From positions 372,001 through 436,000 of the forward strand of contig JAIBCL010000001.1 of assembly GCA_019694165.1 (NCBI GenBank): a stretch of DNA of 64,000 nucleotides, given 5' to 3'. The stretch's first letter is position 1. Each line of letters begins with the position of its first letter. The notes under the pieces were generated by a model. That model saw only the letters and a list, made by a program, of their open reading frames with translations, was not told the origin of the DNA and did no database searches. The stretch comes from Verrucomicrobiaceae bacterium. Lineage in GTDB: Bacteria; Verrucomicrobiota; Verrucomicrobiia; Verrucomicrobiales; Verrucomicrobiaceae. Both the position numbers and the translations under genes were made by a program. Below, in pieces: positions 27,101 to 34,803 of the stretch.

Positions 27101-28595
27101 CGGCAACTACGGCACCAGCATCGTCGCGCCATCAGGTGCCGCGATCGACGGTGCCACCATCATCCGCAACGGCACCATCGAGGTCACCGTGGCCAATGCG
27201 CTCGGCAACGGTGCCGCCGCATCGACGGTCGAACTCGGCGATGCACGCATCAATCTCGCCACCGTGGACCGCGCCTCCGGCGGCATGGCGCTCGCGGACT
27301 GCGGCGCGGTCTTCAGCGCCGGCTCCTGGTCCGCAGTGCCGGTAGAATTTGGCGGCGGCAATTACACCGTGGCGGACATCGGCAAGCGCCTGCTGGTGAA
27401 GGACGAGACGCTAAACCCAGAGCGCAACGGCATCTACACGATCAGCGCCGTCAGCGGAACGGACATGACACTCGTCCGCGCCTTGGACTTCGATGCCACC
27501 GCCGAGATGGTCTATGGCAGCACCGTCCAGGCCACGAACGGCCCCGTGCCCGGCCAGCAGTACTTCATGTCCGCCGCCAGCGTGGGAACCGTCAATACCA
27601 GCCCCGTCCTGTGGCGTGACTCGGCCGCCAATCCGAGCGTCGCACTGCTCGCCGGTGCGGCGGTGACCATCGCCAACAACATCGACCTCAACGCCACCGG
27701 CAGCACCGGCACCACCACCCTCGGTGCGGCGCCCACGCTCACAAACCTCGGCTCCACCGCCCTCACTTACTCCGGCACCATCACCATGCAGAGTCAGAAT
27801 TCCGGAGCCGAGAGCCTCACGCTCGACATCTCCTCCGCCGCCATCCAGAACACCGCCACCGGCGTCACCCTGAACGGGGCCATCTCCGTGAACGCCGTCG
27901 GTGCCGACACGCTCCAGTTGCGCAAGGTGGGCACGGGCGTGGCCACGCTCGCCAACGCCGCCGGCAACACCTACAACGGCGGCACCCTCGTCAATGAAGG
28001 CGTGCTGCTCGTGAACAACTCCACCGGCTCCGGTACGGGCACCGGCACGGTGACGGTGAGCGGCGCGGGCACCGTCCTCGGCGGCACGGGAAGCATCAGC
28101 GGAGCCACCACCATCAACACCGGCGCCATCCTTCAGCCCGGCACCGGCGTGAGCGATGCCAACACCACGTTCGACTCCGCCATCGAGTCGCTCGCCTTTG
28201 GCAGTTCCCTCACACTCGGCAGCGGCAGCACGGCGATCTTCCAGTTGCTGAATGTCACCGCGGGGAATTACGATCAGGCGCTCGTCACCGGAAACCTGAA
28301 CGTCAGCAACACTGCCCTGCTGAAAGTCGTGCTCGCCACCGGTTTCTCCCTCGCCGCCGGCAATCAGTTCAATCTCCTCGACTGGGGATCCCTCACCTCC
28401 GATGGCGACCTGCGCGATCAGATCGAGCTGCCGAGTCTCGCACAAGCACCGCTGGGCTGGGATCTGAGTCTGCTCAATTCGCAGGGTGTCATCGTGTATG
28501 CACCGGAGCCTTCGCGGACCATCCTCATCGTGGCAGCCCTTGTCACCGCCGGTGGTTTCCGCCGCCGCCGGCCTTCGCGCAGCCGCCGCATATGA
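18147..28595 (+). CDS. Giant PEP-CTERM protein with autotransporter-associated beta-strand repeats
   Basis: About 3,480 residues from GTG 18147. A signal peptide (SAIIVLLLLFVAAFTPVSA) leads many repeats of the TIGR02601 type, for example LVKTGPGTWILNNLNVSNDF and LGPGALALTGANTYSGITT, which fold as right-handed beta-helix rungs. The end carries an exosortase sorting signal: PEPS, a hydrophobic helix (RTILIVAALVTAGGF) and an Arg-rich tail (RRRRPSRSRR). It is therefore probably a secreted, cell-surface or matrix protein. Inserted modules resemble phage tail and fibre elements (GLVPGMAVSGPNIPAGATI; ILVKDELENPERNGVYEI). Two ~1.7-kb stretches (about 24450-26150 and 26170-27900) are diverged duplicates. 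No exosortase gene lies in the window. Confidence 0.9.
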   Translation: MVKIPLHPKSAIIVLLLLFVAAFTPVSAQTGSVDQWIRTVTAGTQSWSTAGFWLKASQPLGPPVPSQAGDVASIVADIGATQTIKLNGTVTIGVLNLGDINGSSAYNIGELATTDVLSFDNSSWGGAFNLGGRAQLNKVMGGADTFADVLLSTDLAIYNRVAFTIAGSITDGGNTRTLLKRGTTNLTLTGINSYTGDTIIDTTGGTVFLNTTGGNAIVSPLIRLGNSSYDGSVSTALTLQRSDQIADTSVIRFDGGSGRNAFFRLASFNETLQGISDYTAQGVIENTASGPSTLTLNTNGNDYSYNGFLRNNGSGVLSVVKNDAGRLDLSGGNIIFTGGLTINAGTVKLSNIQVNSSNQNVFGSDITNNSALELSATSNWILSKVISGSGSVTKLGTAAVTMTANQTFTGALTVDGSNNGTGNAAGTLQLLTGGSISATTPAITLKNGGTLAMINSTNTSATGNTTSGSTTVTLPSTAGLVPGMAVSGPNIPAGATIAAVINGTQFALSSAATATASSQSFAFTIAGANLTDRLRDATPITMEGGGLRFENNGGGLTYTESVGALTLSSGLNTITAGRNGGTADATQSTLTIASLARSAGSTLNFQVPNVNTGAALGVGLTNQVKVTGGLTLDDGIVGGWATVGNEWATYGANGVTALPNSSYSQIIGGNTNTYAGGVSSITVTDATGITVGMGVTGSNNIQAGTTVTSVSGTTIGLSLPTQGAGGNSPVFGTFASNQNIKLSTVTASGTNTTINYWMPTGSVVNSVNIQDDGARTFNLNGREIVIGSGGILSSGANHSFGTNNANAGVVKALTSAGQAPGFNELVVTVGDSNGRTLNLFSQVSNNGATPLTLVKSGPGKLVLTPFTTANAYSGGTVVNSGSIEIKDGSNLGTNSTPNFLVLNGGAIELTNPTLPATTTVSIAATGTRAITIGTAGGRFELDQNEILNIASGVPVTGPGQLTIGAGDATGGTINLNGVLSVQGGLNMVAGRLNLNNAANTFNGPITMSGGTLVIPSTGSIPSGLDLTMSGGFFRIYDGGPGGSITIGALSGSSTNAVIDTFTTLSNPPADLPAQLIINQNTNTTFAGYIRDVFSSGGEKSRLSIAKTGSGILTLTNEESSFRGTVTLAGGALAVTKLSLYGSNSSIGFGDFTIVPNSAEGLLMSAGTSLIFQGSTPSVTDRAFTMGVGSEGAAIFANGTTPGASLEFVEYPGELVQFDTPDTGATLTLGGRNTGDNIFGLRLSDNGTGALSLVKTGPGTWILNNLNVSNDFTGATTIYDGRLVITGDGALGAKGPGGPPVNLVGGVLDLVNVAYTANAGQTEDLLMAGGRLDTSSGTSSWAGKIDIVANTTPNVNVGRDAQLTLGAIGGGGPLDKDNFGTLVLNGVNTFTGTTRVRDGTLVLDYSTSAGDNKLSNSSGLFLGGGRTGAVLQLKNTSATPVVEVVPGTTLDRGEHAITKDPGTVLGRAVIDLGAITRNTGALLDVESGGLAKTVTNNNATGLLGAWATVGHTSWAFKNETNNVTGFIEPVTNFVINNWVSTSSNTDEQSSNSQTDATTNTLRFNQASTPVTVTLSGTNTLQSGGILVTPTVNVVDQIQGGNLTIGPATTSGGELVIQQFSPTAGFVIGSTITNRTAAPAITNVGLQKLGPGALALTGANTYSGITTIAGGTLYANSITDGSLPSSIGAATFAAGNVVIGGGVLEFTGESAATNRSLTVKEFGALNIGDEDMTLTLAGDELVGGMGSIVGDNGTAEWEKAGAGTLRLLRRETSGGASGIQTLIVGDGKLLMEYGYSTTPATTAPPTPPNATDRIFNTSANLTMAGGKLELIGDDFVFNNAESFQRFTGLFTVAPGASEIQVTSRQSLNPLLTQATTLGIGNSTDVQEIVREVGGTVLFVENPNGGKVTLNLYTIGRDEAIVIPWATYWNKNNISQPGVNNFASIEPTDKTVVSADSKSLYSVKSNPFDWYNDGLEHISEQTGVPFGGATVASNSRIASLRFFNDTGAGTIALTDAIQTINTLTLTQGAILIGANVKNNQKTLTGGSLTSTYLPSSGQAELIIHNYDPNLAFRLESQIVNPTGLATLPKLNLTHTGTGTTSLFAANTYTGTTRVTGGVLKLENANALPGGVGTAGGTSALTLDGGQIGLTAASGDFTRGLGTGTTQVQWTSSGGFAAYGVNRNVNLGGAGAQVRWGTGGFVPSGDTLVLGANDADKLITFVNPIDLGVTDRLVRVENGSAAEDALISGELSGAGSLTKNGEGALRLTATNTMLGGVTLAEGTLYVPSPAVLGSGPLGVGTTGNTSANDAPSLVLESGSISNVLTVGNQNSAGISSIEVPDNVTLNGTVTLNKTGGLFLGPDAGKTLTVNSAVGGTGGFTLADGGTVTLNAANSYGSAASGAGTAIDGSTIIRNGTVQFNAATSLGDGTKAVELGDTMIAPVTVDRATTGASLTLVQGRFDPAGNGVVGSFNGIGAFYDVSRTLDSGTPYGVADVGKKILVKDELENPERNGVYEIVSVDATAGTMNLKRVDNNSFPLQALHIDYGTDVSIQNGTLNGGKTLFLAAKVDSADINADPFYWKTETSLNPNVSLLLTSPLTAPVTNPIDVNATNGSGTTTLGYASNVLHGTATLSGAITLQSQTAAAETKDLFLTAGGCSELILSGAVTDPDSLDKLNLIKTGTGTVTLSGANNYAGTTEVRAGVIKLNNATALGSGNLNINGGVVGLTTASGGLTRALGTGDGQIKWSDSGGFAAYGSNQTANVGASVTWGSGNFVPDTKLLVLGAPDATAKATLSSNINLGDSVRTVNVPNGPAAVEGELSGSLTTTGATGALVKTGEGALLLSGANSYSATLGTTLAQGTLQGTRLGSGSVFGTTGIAVGGTGTLTGDALKLELLGDTGGSPATYSVTNPITVGTQNSGGTTSIDATHGGVAAGTADVILGGTVTLGRRVFVGPDAGAILQVSGSGLLTGANGALTVVDGGTLRLNNAGNYGTSIVAPSGAAIDGATIIRNGTIEVTVANALGNGAAASTVELGDARINLATVDRASGGMALADCGAVFSAGSWSAVPVEFGGGNYTVADIGKRLLVKDETLNPERNGIYTISAVSGTDMTLVRALDFDATAEMVYGSTVQATNGPVPGQQYFMSAASVGTVNTSPVLWRDSAANPSVALLAGAAVTIANNIDLNATGSTGTTTLGAAPTLTNLGSTALTYSGTITMQSQNSGAESLTLDISSAAIQNTATGVTLNGAISVNAVGADTLQLRKVGTGVATLANAAGNTYNGGTLVNEGVLLVNNSTGSGTGTGTVTVSGAGTVLGGTGSISGATTINTGAILQPGTGVSDANTTFDSAIESLAFGSSLTLGSGSTAIFQLLNVTAGNYDQALVTGNLNVSNTALLKVVLATGFSLAAGNQFNLLDWGSLTSDGDLRDQIELPSLAQAPLGWDLSLLNSQGVIVYAPEPSRTILIVAALVTAGGFRRRRPSRSRRI

Positions 28596-28699
28596 TCCAC
28601 GCCGGGTGACGGAGGCGCGCTCGACGCCGGGATCTCCGTCCAAGGCGGGGCAGATGCCGGGTTGACCACCGGCAGTGCCGATGCAGAGTAGCCGGCCTT

Positions 28700-30436
28700 A
28701 TGCGCCCCCCACGTCTCGTTCTGTTCTTCTGCGCCCTCGCGGCGGCCGCGTCGCCGGCCTTCGCGAAGGTGGATTTCATGAAACAAGTGAAGCCCATTCT
28801 GGAAGGTGCATGCACGCACTGCCACGGAGAAAAGGAACACAAGGGCGACCTCAAGATGATCTCGCTCGATGACATGAAGAAGGGCGGCGAGAACGGCGCG
28901 GGGCTCGTGCCGGGCGATCTCAAGAAGAGTCCGATCTACACCACTCTCCTCCTGGAAGCCGACGATGACGACGTGATGCCGCCGAAGAAAGAAGGCAGGC
29001 TCGTGAAGGAGCAGATCGACATCATCAAGCAGTGGATCGAGCAAGGTGCGGACTGGCCCGCAGGCGTGGTGCTTTCTGAGACGCCGCGCGCGAATTTCGT
29101 GAAGCACATCCAGCCCTTGCTGGAAGAGAACTGCGTCTCCTGCCACACGCCGCAGAAGCACAAGGGCGACTGGATCATCACCACGAAGAAGCAGGCGTTC
29201 GACACCGGCGAGAACGCGCCCAACATCGTGCCCTTCGACCCGGAAAAGAGCGCGGCCTACCATCTCACATCGCTGGCGGCCGACGACGACGATCTCATGC
29301 CGCCGAAGAAGAGCGGCGGACCGCTGGCGAAAGACCAGGTGACGATGCTCAAGCTCTGGATTCTCCAGGGCGCGCCGTGGCCGGACGAGATCAAGCTCTC
29401 GCCGAAGGAAAAGAAGGCGACGAACAACAACCCGGACACCGTCGAGCTGGTGAAGAAGATTCACGACTTTATCGTCGCCACGTCGAAAGAGAAAACCGAG
29501 GGAGAGATGAAGGAATACACCGGCAGCATCCCGAAGACGAAGATTCCGTATTCGATGCTCGCCATCAAGGGCGGGGAGTTCACCATCGGCAGCGCGGCCG
29601 GCGAAAAAGGCCGGCAGGACGACGAAGGCCCGCAGGCGAAGCTGAAGATCAAGCCCTTCTGGATGGGCAAGTTCGAGGTGACGTGGGACGAATACGAACC
29701 CTTCATGCTCACAGCCGAGGGCCGCAACAAGGACGGCTCGCGCAAGGTCTGGGCGCCGACCGACAAGCCGCAGGATTTGATCTCCCAGCCCACGCCACCA
29801 TATCAGCCGATGGACTTCGGCATGGGGCGCAACGGCTTCCCCGCCATCTGCATGAGCCAGCACGCCGCCAACAAGTACTGCCAGTGGCTCAGTGCGCAGA
29901 CCGGCCACTTCTACCGCCTGCCCACCGAGGCTGAGTGGGAGTACGCCGCGCGCGCGGGCACGAAGACCGCATACTTTTTCGGCGACGACGCCTCGAAGCT
30001 CAAAGACTACGCCTGGTACTTCGACAACGCGCCGAACTTCCAATACGCGAAAGTGGGCCAGAAGAAGCCGAACCCGTGGGGCCTCTACGACATCTACGGC
30101 AATGTTTGCGAGCTGTGCCTCGACCAGTATTACGCCGACACCTACAAGACCTGGTCCTCGCAAAGTGGTGCGCCTGGAAACAAATGGATCCCTTCCAAGA
30201 CGCCGTATCCGCATGTCGCACGCGGCGGACACTTTGACGACGATCCCGAGATGCTGCGCAGCGCCGCACGCCGCCACTCGGAGCCGGGCTGGAAACAGCA
30301 GGATCCGCAGCTCCCGAAGAGCATCTGGTACTTCACAGATGCCACCTGGCTCGGCTTCCGTCTCGTTCGGCCGCTGGAGATTCCGACCGTGGAGGAGATG
30401 TATGCCGCCTGGAACAACGGCGTGCAGAAGGAATAG
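28700..30436 (+). CDS. Double PSCyt1-like cytochrome fused to a formylglycine-generating-enzyme-like domain
   Basis: 578 residues. The signal peptide ends near AFA (residue 22). Two cytochrome-like modules follow: CTHCH at C38-H42 and CVSCH at C145-H149, each with a downstream DDDDVMPPKK / DDDDLMPPKK motif. From about residue 280 comes an FGE-sulfatase (SUMF1) domain: GGEFTIGS, FEVTWDEYEPF, YRLPTEAEWEYAARAG, then NVCELCLDQYY where most members have GNVWEW. Active aerobic FGEs use a cysteine pair; whether the two Cys here are equivalent cannot be told. Haem-carrying FGE-like fusions are common in PVC bacteria; function unknown. Confidence 0.85.
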   Translation: MRPPRLVLFFCALAAAASPAFAKVDFMKQVKPILEGACTHCHGEKEHKGDLKMISLDDMKKGGENGAGLVPGDLKKSPIYTTLLLEADDDDVMPPKKEGRLVKEQIDIIKQWIEQGADWPAGVVLSETPRANFVKHIQPLLEENCVSCHTPQKHKGDWIITTKKQAFDTGENAPNIVPFDPEKSAAYHLTSLAADDDDLMPPKKSGGPLAKDQVTMLKLWILQGAPWPDEIKLSPKEKKATNNNPDTVELVKKIHDFIVATSKEKTEGEMKEYTGSIPKTKIPYSMLAIKGGEFTIGSAAGEKGRQDDEGPQAKLKIKPFWMGKFEVTWDEYEPFMLTAEGRNKDGSRKVWAPTDKPQDLISQPTPPYQPMDFGMGRNGFPAICMSQHAANKYCQWLSAQTGHFYRLPTEAEWEYAARAGTKTAYFFGDDASKLKDYAWYFDNAPNFQYAKVGQKKPNPWGLYDIYGNVCELCLDQYYADTYKTWSSQSGAPGNKWIPSKTPYPHVARGGHFDDDPEMLRSAARRHSEPGWKQQDPQLPKSIWYFTDATWLGFRLVRPLEIPTVEEMYAAWNNGVQKE

Positions 30437-30456
30437 TCCGCGCCACACGCATCCCC

Positions 30457-31581
30457 ATGCTCACCGCCGACTCCCGCGCCCGCGACTTCCCTTCCCTGTC
30501 CGGGATCAGTTACCTGAACACGGCGGCGGAGAGCATCCCGCCCTTGTGCGTGGGCGAGGCGGTGGCCGAATACGTGCGCCACAAGTCGCTCGGAATGAAG
30601 GGTCGCGAGCCGCACTTTGCGCGCGTCGAACAGTGCCGCGAGATCGCCGCGGAGATGACCGGCCTGACGACGGAGGAGGTGGCATTTTGTTCGTGCAGCT
30701 CGGAGGCTTACAACCTGCTGGCCTCCGCCCTGCAGCTCGGCGAGCAGGACGAGGTGGTCGTCACCAATCTCGACTTCCCCGCCGGTGCCACGCCGTGGCT
30801 TGTCGCGCCGAGGCAGCCGATCATCAAAATGTGGCGGGCGCGCGAGGGCGCGCTCGATCTCACGGAACTCGCGCCTCTGCTCAATGAGCACACGCGTCTC
30901 GTCCAAATCTCGCTCATCAGCTTCTACAACGGGCACCGCATCCCCTTCGCGCCGTTGCACGATCTCGTCCGCCGTCACGCGCCGAATGCGCTGATCTCCG
31001 TGGATGTCACCCAGGCCCTTGGCCGCGTAGTGCTCGATTGCAGCGCCGCCGACATCCTCATCTCCAGCACGCACAAGTGGACGCTCGGCATTCATGGCGG
31101 TTGCGTCGTCGGCGTGCCCGCGCGCAACGCGGCACGCCTTACCACACGGGCGGGCGGCTGGTTCCATATCGCCAATGCATTCGCCAGCGACCGCTTTCAG
31201 CACGCCGAGATCAAGAACGGCGCGCCGAGCTTCTCCGTCGGCATGCCGAACTTCGTGGCGCTTTACGCGCTCGATGCCGCGCTGCGCTATCTCAAGGCAG
31301 TGGGGATCCCCGCCATCTCCGCTCACGCTGATCCGCTCGTGGCGCGGATTCATGAGGGGCTGCTCGCGCTCGGCATCCGGCCCATGTCACCGCCCGCACC
31401 TGCGGACTGCCCCACGGGCATCCTCGCCTTCCAGCATCCGAACAGCGTCGCCATTTATGAAGCGCTGCAGAAGGAGAACATCCACGTCATGCATCATGCC
31501 GGCCGCATCCGCATCGCCGTTCACGGCTACAACACCGCAGAAGACGCAGACCGCCTGCTGGAGTGTCTCGCCAAAGTGTGA
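30457..31581 (+). CDS. Class V aminotransferase / cysteine desulfurase-like enzyme
   Basis: 374 residues. YLNTAAESIPP at the N-terminus, FCSCSSEAYNLLASAL in the cofactor phosphate-binding region, ISVDVTQALGRV with the cofactor-binding Asp, and SSTHKWTLGIHGG with the PLP lysine K207. This is the kynureninase/NifS-like fold type I pattern. No active-site cysteine loop of true IscS/SufS can be confirmed, so a general PLP-dependent lyase or aminotransferase is safer. It starts 20 nt after the FGE-like gene and could be cotranscribed. Confidence 0.85.
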   Translation: MLTADSRARDFPSLSGISYLNTAAESIPPLCVGEAVAEYVRHKSLGMKGREPHFARVEQCREIAAEMTGLTTEEVAFCSCSSEAYNLLASALQLGEQDEVVVTNLDFPAGATPWLVAPRQPIIKMWRAREGALDLTELAPLLNEHTRLVQISLISFYNGHRIPFAPLHDLVRRHAPNALISVDVTQALGRVVLDCSAADILISSTHKWTLGIHGGCVVGVPARNAARLTTRAGGWFHIANAFASDRFQHAEIKNGAPSFSVGMPNFVALYALDAALRYLKAVGIPAISAHADPLVARIHEGLLALGIRPMSPPAPADCPTGILAFQHPNSVAIYEALQKENIHVMHHAGRIRIAVHGYNTAEDADRLLECLAKV

Positions 31582-31596
31582 CGCTGCCCGCGTCCT

Positions 31597-32940
31597 TCAC
31601 CGGGGCTTCACCGTGAGCACGCCGGCGCCGACCTGCGTGGCCGCGGCACCCGTGGGCTGCGCGTCGCGCTTCAAAACGGCGATCACGTCCTTCGCCGGCA
31701 CGCCCCAGGCGATATAGGCGGCGGCCGCACCGGAGGCGAGGCCTGCGGACTGCGAAGTGCCGCTGGCAACGGCCACCTTGTCCGTCTCCCACGCCGTCAC
31801 CACACCGACGCCGGGCGCGACGAGATCGAGCCCCTGCCCTGAGTTCGAGAAGCTGGCCTGCTTGTTGTCCGCCGACACGCTGCCGACGCTGAGCACACCG
31901 TCGATGGCCGCGGGCACGGCGAGCTGGTCGTAGCCTTCATTGCCCGCGGCGGCCACCACCACCACACCGCGCTGCCATGCGAAGTCGAGCGCGGCACGCA
32001 GCACCTCGCTGTCCCCGTAACCACCAAGGCTGATGTTGATCACCTGCGCGCCACGGTTTGCCGCCTCGATGATGCCCTGCGCCAGAACCGAGCTGACCGT
32101 GTAGCCGTCCGGGCTCGCCACCCGGATGTCGATGATGTCCGCCGCAGGCGCGACTCCTGGCGCCTGCGGATTCTGTCCGGCAATCAGTGAAGCCACGCTC
32201 GTGCCGTGGCTGTTGAAGGGCTGGCCGTCATTGACGAGGTCGATATGGGTGACCTGGTTTTTGCCGAACGTCGGATGATCCATTATGCCCGTGTCGAGCA
32301 CCGCGACTTTCACAGACTGTCCCCATTGCGATCGGTCGCCACCCGCGGCGATCGCATCCATCATCTGCTGACCTTTTTCGAAAGGCGTGGTGCCGCCCTG
32401 GTTCTTCGTGTCCACGTTCGGCGCTTGTGGCACGCGCATCCAGAGGTTTGCCTCCGCAGCGGCTGCTCCGTTCGCATCGGAGAGCAAATCGCGCAGTTTC
32501 GCCAGGTCCTTGTATCCCACACGCAGTGAGTTCAGCGGATCGAGCTTGCCGAGGAGTCTCAGATCGTAGCCCGCAAGCCTCTTTGCAAAGGCATCGCGCG
32601 TGGCCTTGTCGCGGAAGGTGAGCATCATCTCGTTCGCCACCGCGTTCGGGTCCTGCGCCTTTGCCGTCAGCGCATCGAGCAACTCCTGCTTCGCGTCCCG
32701 CGCCTGCGCAGCCCGGGGCAAATCCGCGGTCCCCGGAGAAAATGGCGCCACGATTCTCTCGCGGCGCTTGAGACCATCTGGGATCGCCGGCACCCCGGCC
32801 AGCTGCCCCGGCCGCGCTGCCATATGCCCGCCGCGCCCGGTCGCTCCCTCGCTCGTGATGAGCCGGCCCATCAGCCAAAGCGCCGCGAAGACCGTGCATC
32901 CGGCGATGGTGATGATGGCGGCGCGGAGTTTGTCGTTCAT
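31597..32940 (-). CDS. Membrane-anchored or exported subtilisin-like serine protease (S8)
   Basis: 447 residues. The N-terminal hydrophobic segment (AAIITIAGCTVFAALWLMG) acts as signal or anchor. A region up to about residue 200 may act as propeptide. The S8 catalytic triad is complete: D216 in VLDTGI, H245 in NSHGTSVA and S396 in SGTSQSAG; the oxyanion Asn lies in AAAGNEG (N334). Short subtilase of the extracellular type, convergent with the aminotransferase gene. Active protease expected. Confidence 0.92.
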   Translation of the reverse strand: MNDKLRAAIITIAGCTVFAALWLMGRLITSEGATGRGGHMAARPGQLAGVPAIPDGLKRRERIVAPFSPGTADLPRAAQARDAKQELLDALTAKAQDPNAVANEMMLTFRDKATRDAFAKRLAGYDLRLLGKLDPLNSLRVGYKDLAKLRDLLSDANGAAAAEANLWMRVPQAPNVDTKNQGGTTPFEKGQQMMDAIAAGGDRSQWGQSVKVAVLDTGIMDHPTFGKNQVTHIDLVNDGQPFNSHGTSVASLIAGQNPQAPGVAPAADIIDIRVASPDGYTVSSVLAQGIIEAANRGAQVINISLGGYGDSEVLRAALDFAWQRGVVVVAAAGNEGYDQLAVPAAIDGVLSVGSVSADNKQASFSNSGQGLDLVAPGVGVVTAWETDKVAVASGTSQSAGLASGAAAAYIAWGVPAKDVIAVLKRDAQPTGAAATQVGAGVLTVKPR

Positions 32941-33041
32941 TGGAAGCGCGGAAACTTAGCAGACTCCCGGCGCGCGGACACGTTGAACTTTGAGAGAACG
33001 CGCGCTGCTGGTCCATCCCGGCGCGGGACCAGGCGAGCAAA

Positions 33042-33680
33042 TCATGTGCCGCGATCCGACGGCAGCATCCGCTTCACCCGGCGCACTTGCTCGCTGACGT
33101 CGGAGGCCAGAAGGAAGGCGGAGACGATCGCCACGCGGCGCGCTCCGGCGGCCAGGATTTCCGGCAGGCGCGCCTCATTCACGCCGCCGATGCAGAAAAC
33201 CGGCAGGCTGACGCGGCGGTGCACCTCGGCGATGTCAGCCAGGCCGATGGGCTTGTAGTCGGGCTTGGTACCCGTGGCATGGAGCGGCCCGAAGCCGATG
33301 TAATCCGCTCCTTCCGCCGCGGCCGCCTCGGCCTGGTCCAGGCTGTGAGTGGACCTGCCGATGAAGCAGCGCGGCCCGACGATCTCACGGACGGCTGCGA
33401 GCGTGCCATCGTCCTGCCCGATATGCACGCCCTCACTGCCGACCTCGGCGGCGACATCGGCGTGGTCGTTGATGACGAGCGGCACGCCGGCTGCACGCGT
33501 CACCGGCAGCATGGCGCGCGCGAGTTTTTCGATCTCCGGCTTCCGCAGCTTCTTGGCGCGCAACTGCAATATGTCCGCGCCACCAGCCACGAGCTGCCGC
33601 GTCATGACCGGCACATCAGCAGGTGGGACGTAGCCGAGATCGACGATGCCATAGAGACAGGAGCTGGCTGGAGAGCGCAT
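33042..33680 (-). CDS. thiE: Thiamine-phosphate synthase
   Basis: 212 residues from ATG 33680; the frame is open further upstream but only the part from MRSPASSCLYGIVDLG matches the family. Motifs: QLRAKKL (phosphate/pyrophosphate site), VINDHADVA, GVHIGQDD, FIGRSTHSLDQA, GADYIGFGPLH and FCIGGVN. It couples hydroxymethylpyrimidine pyrophosphate with thiazole phosphate. The region to the divergent MoxR gene is 160 nt and probably holds both promoters. No other thiamine gene is nearby. Confidence 0.92.
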   Translation of the reverse strand: MRSPASSCLYGIVDLGYVPPADVPVMTRQLVAGGADILQLRAKKLRKPEIEKLARAMLPVTRAAGVPLVINDHADVAAEVGSEGVHIGQDDGTLAAVREIVGPRCFIGRSTHSLDQAEAAAAEGADYIGFGPLHATGTKPDYKPIGLADIAEVHRRVSLPVFCIGGVNEARLPEILAAGARRVAIVSAFLLASDVSEQVRRVKRMLPSDRGT

Positions 33681-33840
33681 GTGAATTCCATGAACTGCGC
33701 TGAATCCCTTCGGACGCAAGGCGGGAGATGGCAGACTTTGTGATGGCAGACGAAGCCCCCCTTGCGGAGCTTCACATGAGCTTGGTACACGGACGGAATC
33801 CGGGTTGAACAAGTCTGGCGCACGCCGCAAACTTCCGCGC

Positions 33841-34803
33841 ATGTCCGCAAAGCCAGCCGAACAGCCGTTGAACATCCCTTCCGTCTCGCAAACGCAGGAG
33901 GCGCGCGAGTTGATCGAAGGCATCGTCACAGGTGTCTCGACGGTCATCCTCGGCAAGGCGGATGCGGTGCGGCTGGCGGTGGCGTGCCTGCTGGCGCGCG
34001 GGCATCTGCTCTTTGAAGACATTCCGGGCGTGGGCAAGACCATGCTCTCGCAGGCGCTGGCTCAGGCGCTGGGCTTGCAGTTCCGGCGCGTGCAGTTCAC
34101 CAGCGACCTGCTGCCGGCGGACATACTCGGCGCGTCGATCTACGATCGTGAAAAGGCCGCCTTCGTCTTTCATCCGGGGCCGGTCTTCGCGCAGGTGCTG
34201 CTGGCTGATGAAATCAACCGCGGCACGCCGAAGACGCAGTCGGCGCTGCTCGAAGCGATGGAGGAAGGCCGCGTGACGGCGGATGGTGTCACGCATCCAC
34301 TACCGTCGCCCTTCTTCGTGATCGCCACACAGAATCCGCTCACGCAGATCGGAACCTTTCCGCTGCCGGAGTCGCAATTGGACCGCTTCCTCATGCGTCT
34401 GGAGCTGGGCATCCCGGACCGGGAGGCGGAGCGCGCCATGCTCGAAGGCGGCGACCGCCGCGCGGCGCTGCAGGCGCTGAGGCCGGCCATGGACGGCGCG
34501 CAACTGACGGCCATGCAGCAGCTCGCGCAACGCATTCACGCCGCGCCGGCGCTGCTGGATTATCTGCAGGATCTTCTTGGAGCGAGCCGCCAGCTTGCAC
34601 GCGGTCTTTCACCACGCGCCGGTCTCGCGCTTCTCTCCGCGGCGCGCGCGTGGGCCTTGATGCAGGGGCGGCCCATGGTGATCCCCGAGGACATCCAGGC
34701 CGTGGGCACCGCTGTGATGGCGCACCGGCTGGAGCACTCCGAACAAGGCGCAAGCGGCGTGGTGGCTGCCACGCACCTGATGCAAAATACTCCGGTCGTG
34801 TGA
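33841..34803 (+). CDS. MoxR-family AAA+ ATPase
   Basis: 320 residues from ATG 33841. Walker A GVGKT at residues 63-67, Walker B LLADEINR near 121-128, then VIATQNP sensor I and LPESQLDRFLMRLELG, all diagnostic for MoxR. A chaperone-like ATPase that usually works with DUF58 and VWA (Bat) proteins. The stop overlaps the GTG start of the DUF58/transglutaminase fusion, so the pair is translationally coupled. An upstream in-frame TTG at 33805 is possible but less likely. Confidence 0.93.
   Translation: MSAKPAEQPLNIPSVSQTQEARELIEGIVTGVSTVILGKADAVRLAVACLLARGHLLFEDIPGVGKTMLSQALAQALGLQFRRVQFTSDLLPADILGASIYDREKAAFVFHPGPVFAQVLLADEINRGTPKTQSALLEAMEEGRVTADGVTHPLPSPFFVIATQNPLTQIGTFPLPESQLDRFLMRLELGIPDREAERAMLEGGDRRAALQALRPAMDGAQLTAMQQLAQRIHAAPALLDYLQDLLGASRQLARGLSPRAGLALLSAARAWALMQGRPMVIPEDIQAVGTAVMAHRLEHSEQGASGVVAATHLMQNTPVV

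Noticed and set aside
27411..28643. Long minus-strand open frame opposite the giant beta-repeat gene
   Set aside because: Composition is that of the reverse complement of repetitive T/G/A-rich protein; no signal, no domain, and the plus strand is clearly coding.
28596..28699. Possible terminator (GACGGAG ... CTCCGTC) after the giant gene
   Set aside because: Stem is 7 bp with a ~19-nt loop and no T-run; too weak to support.
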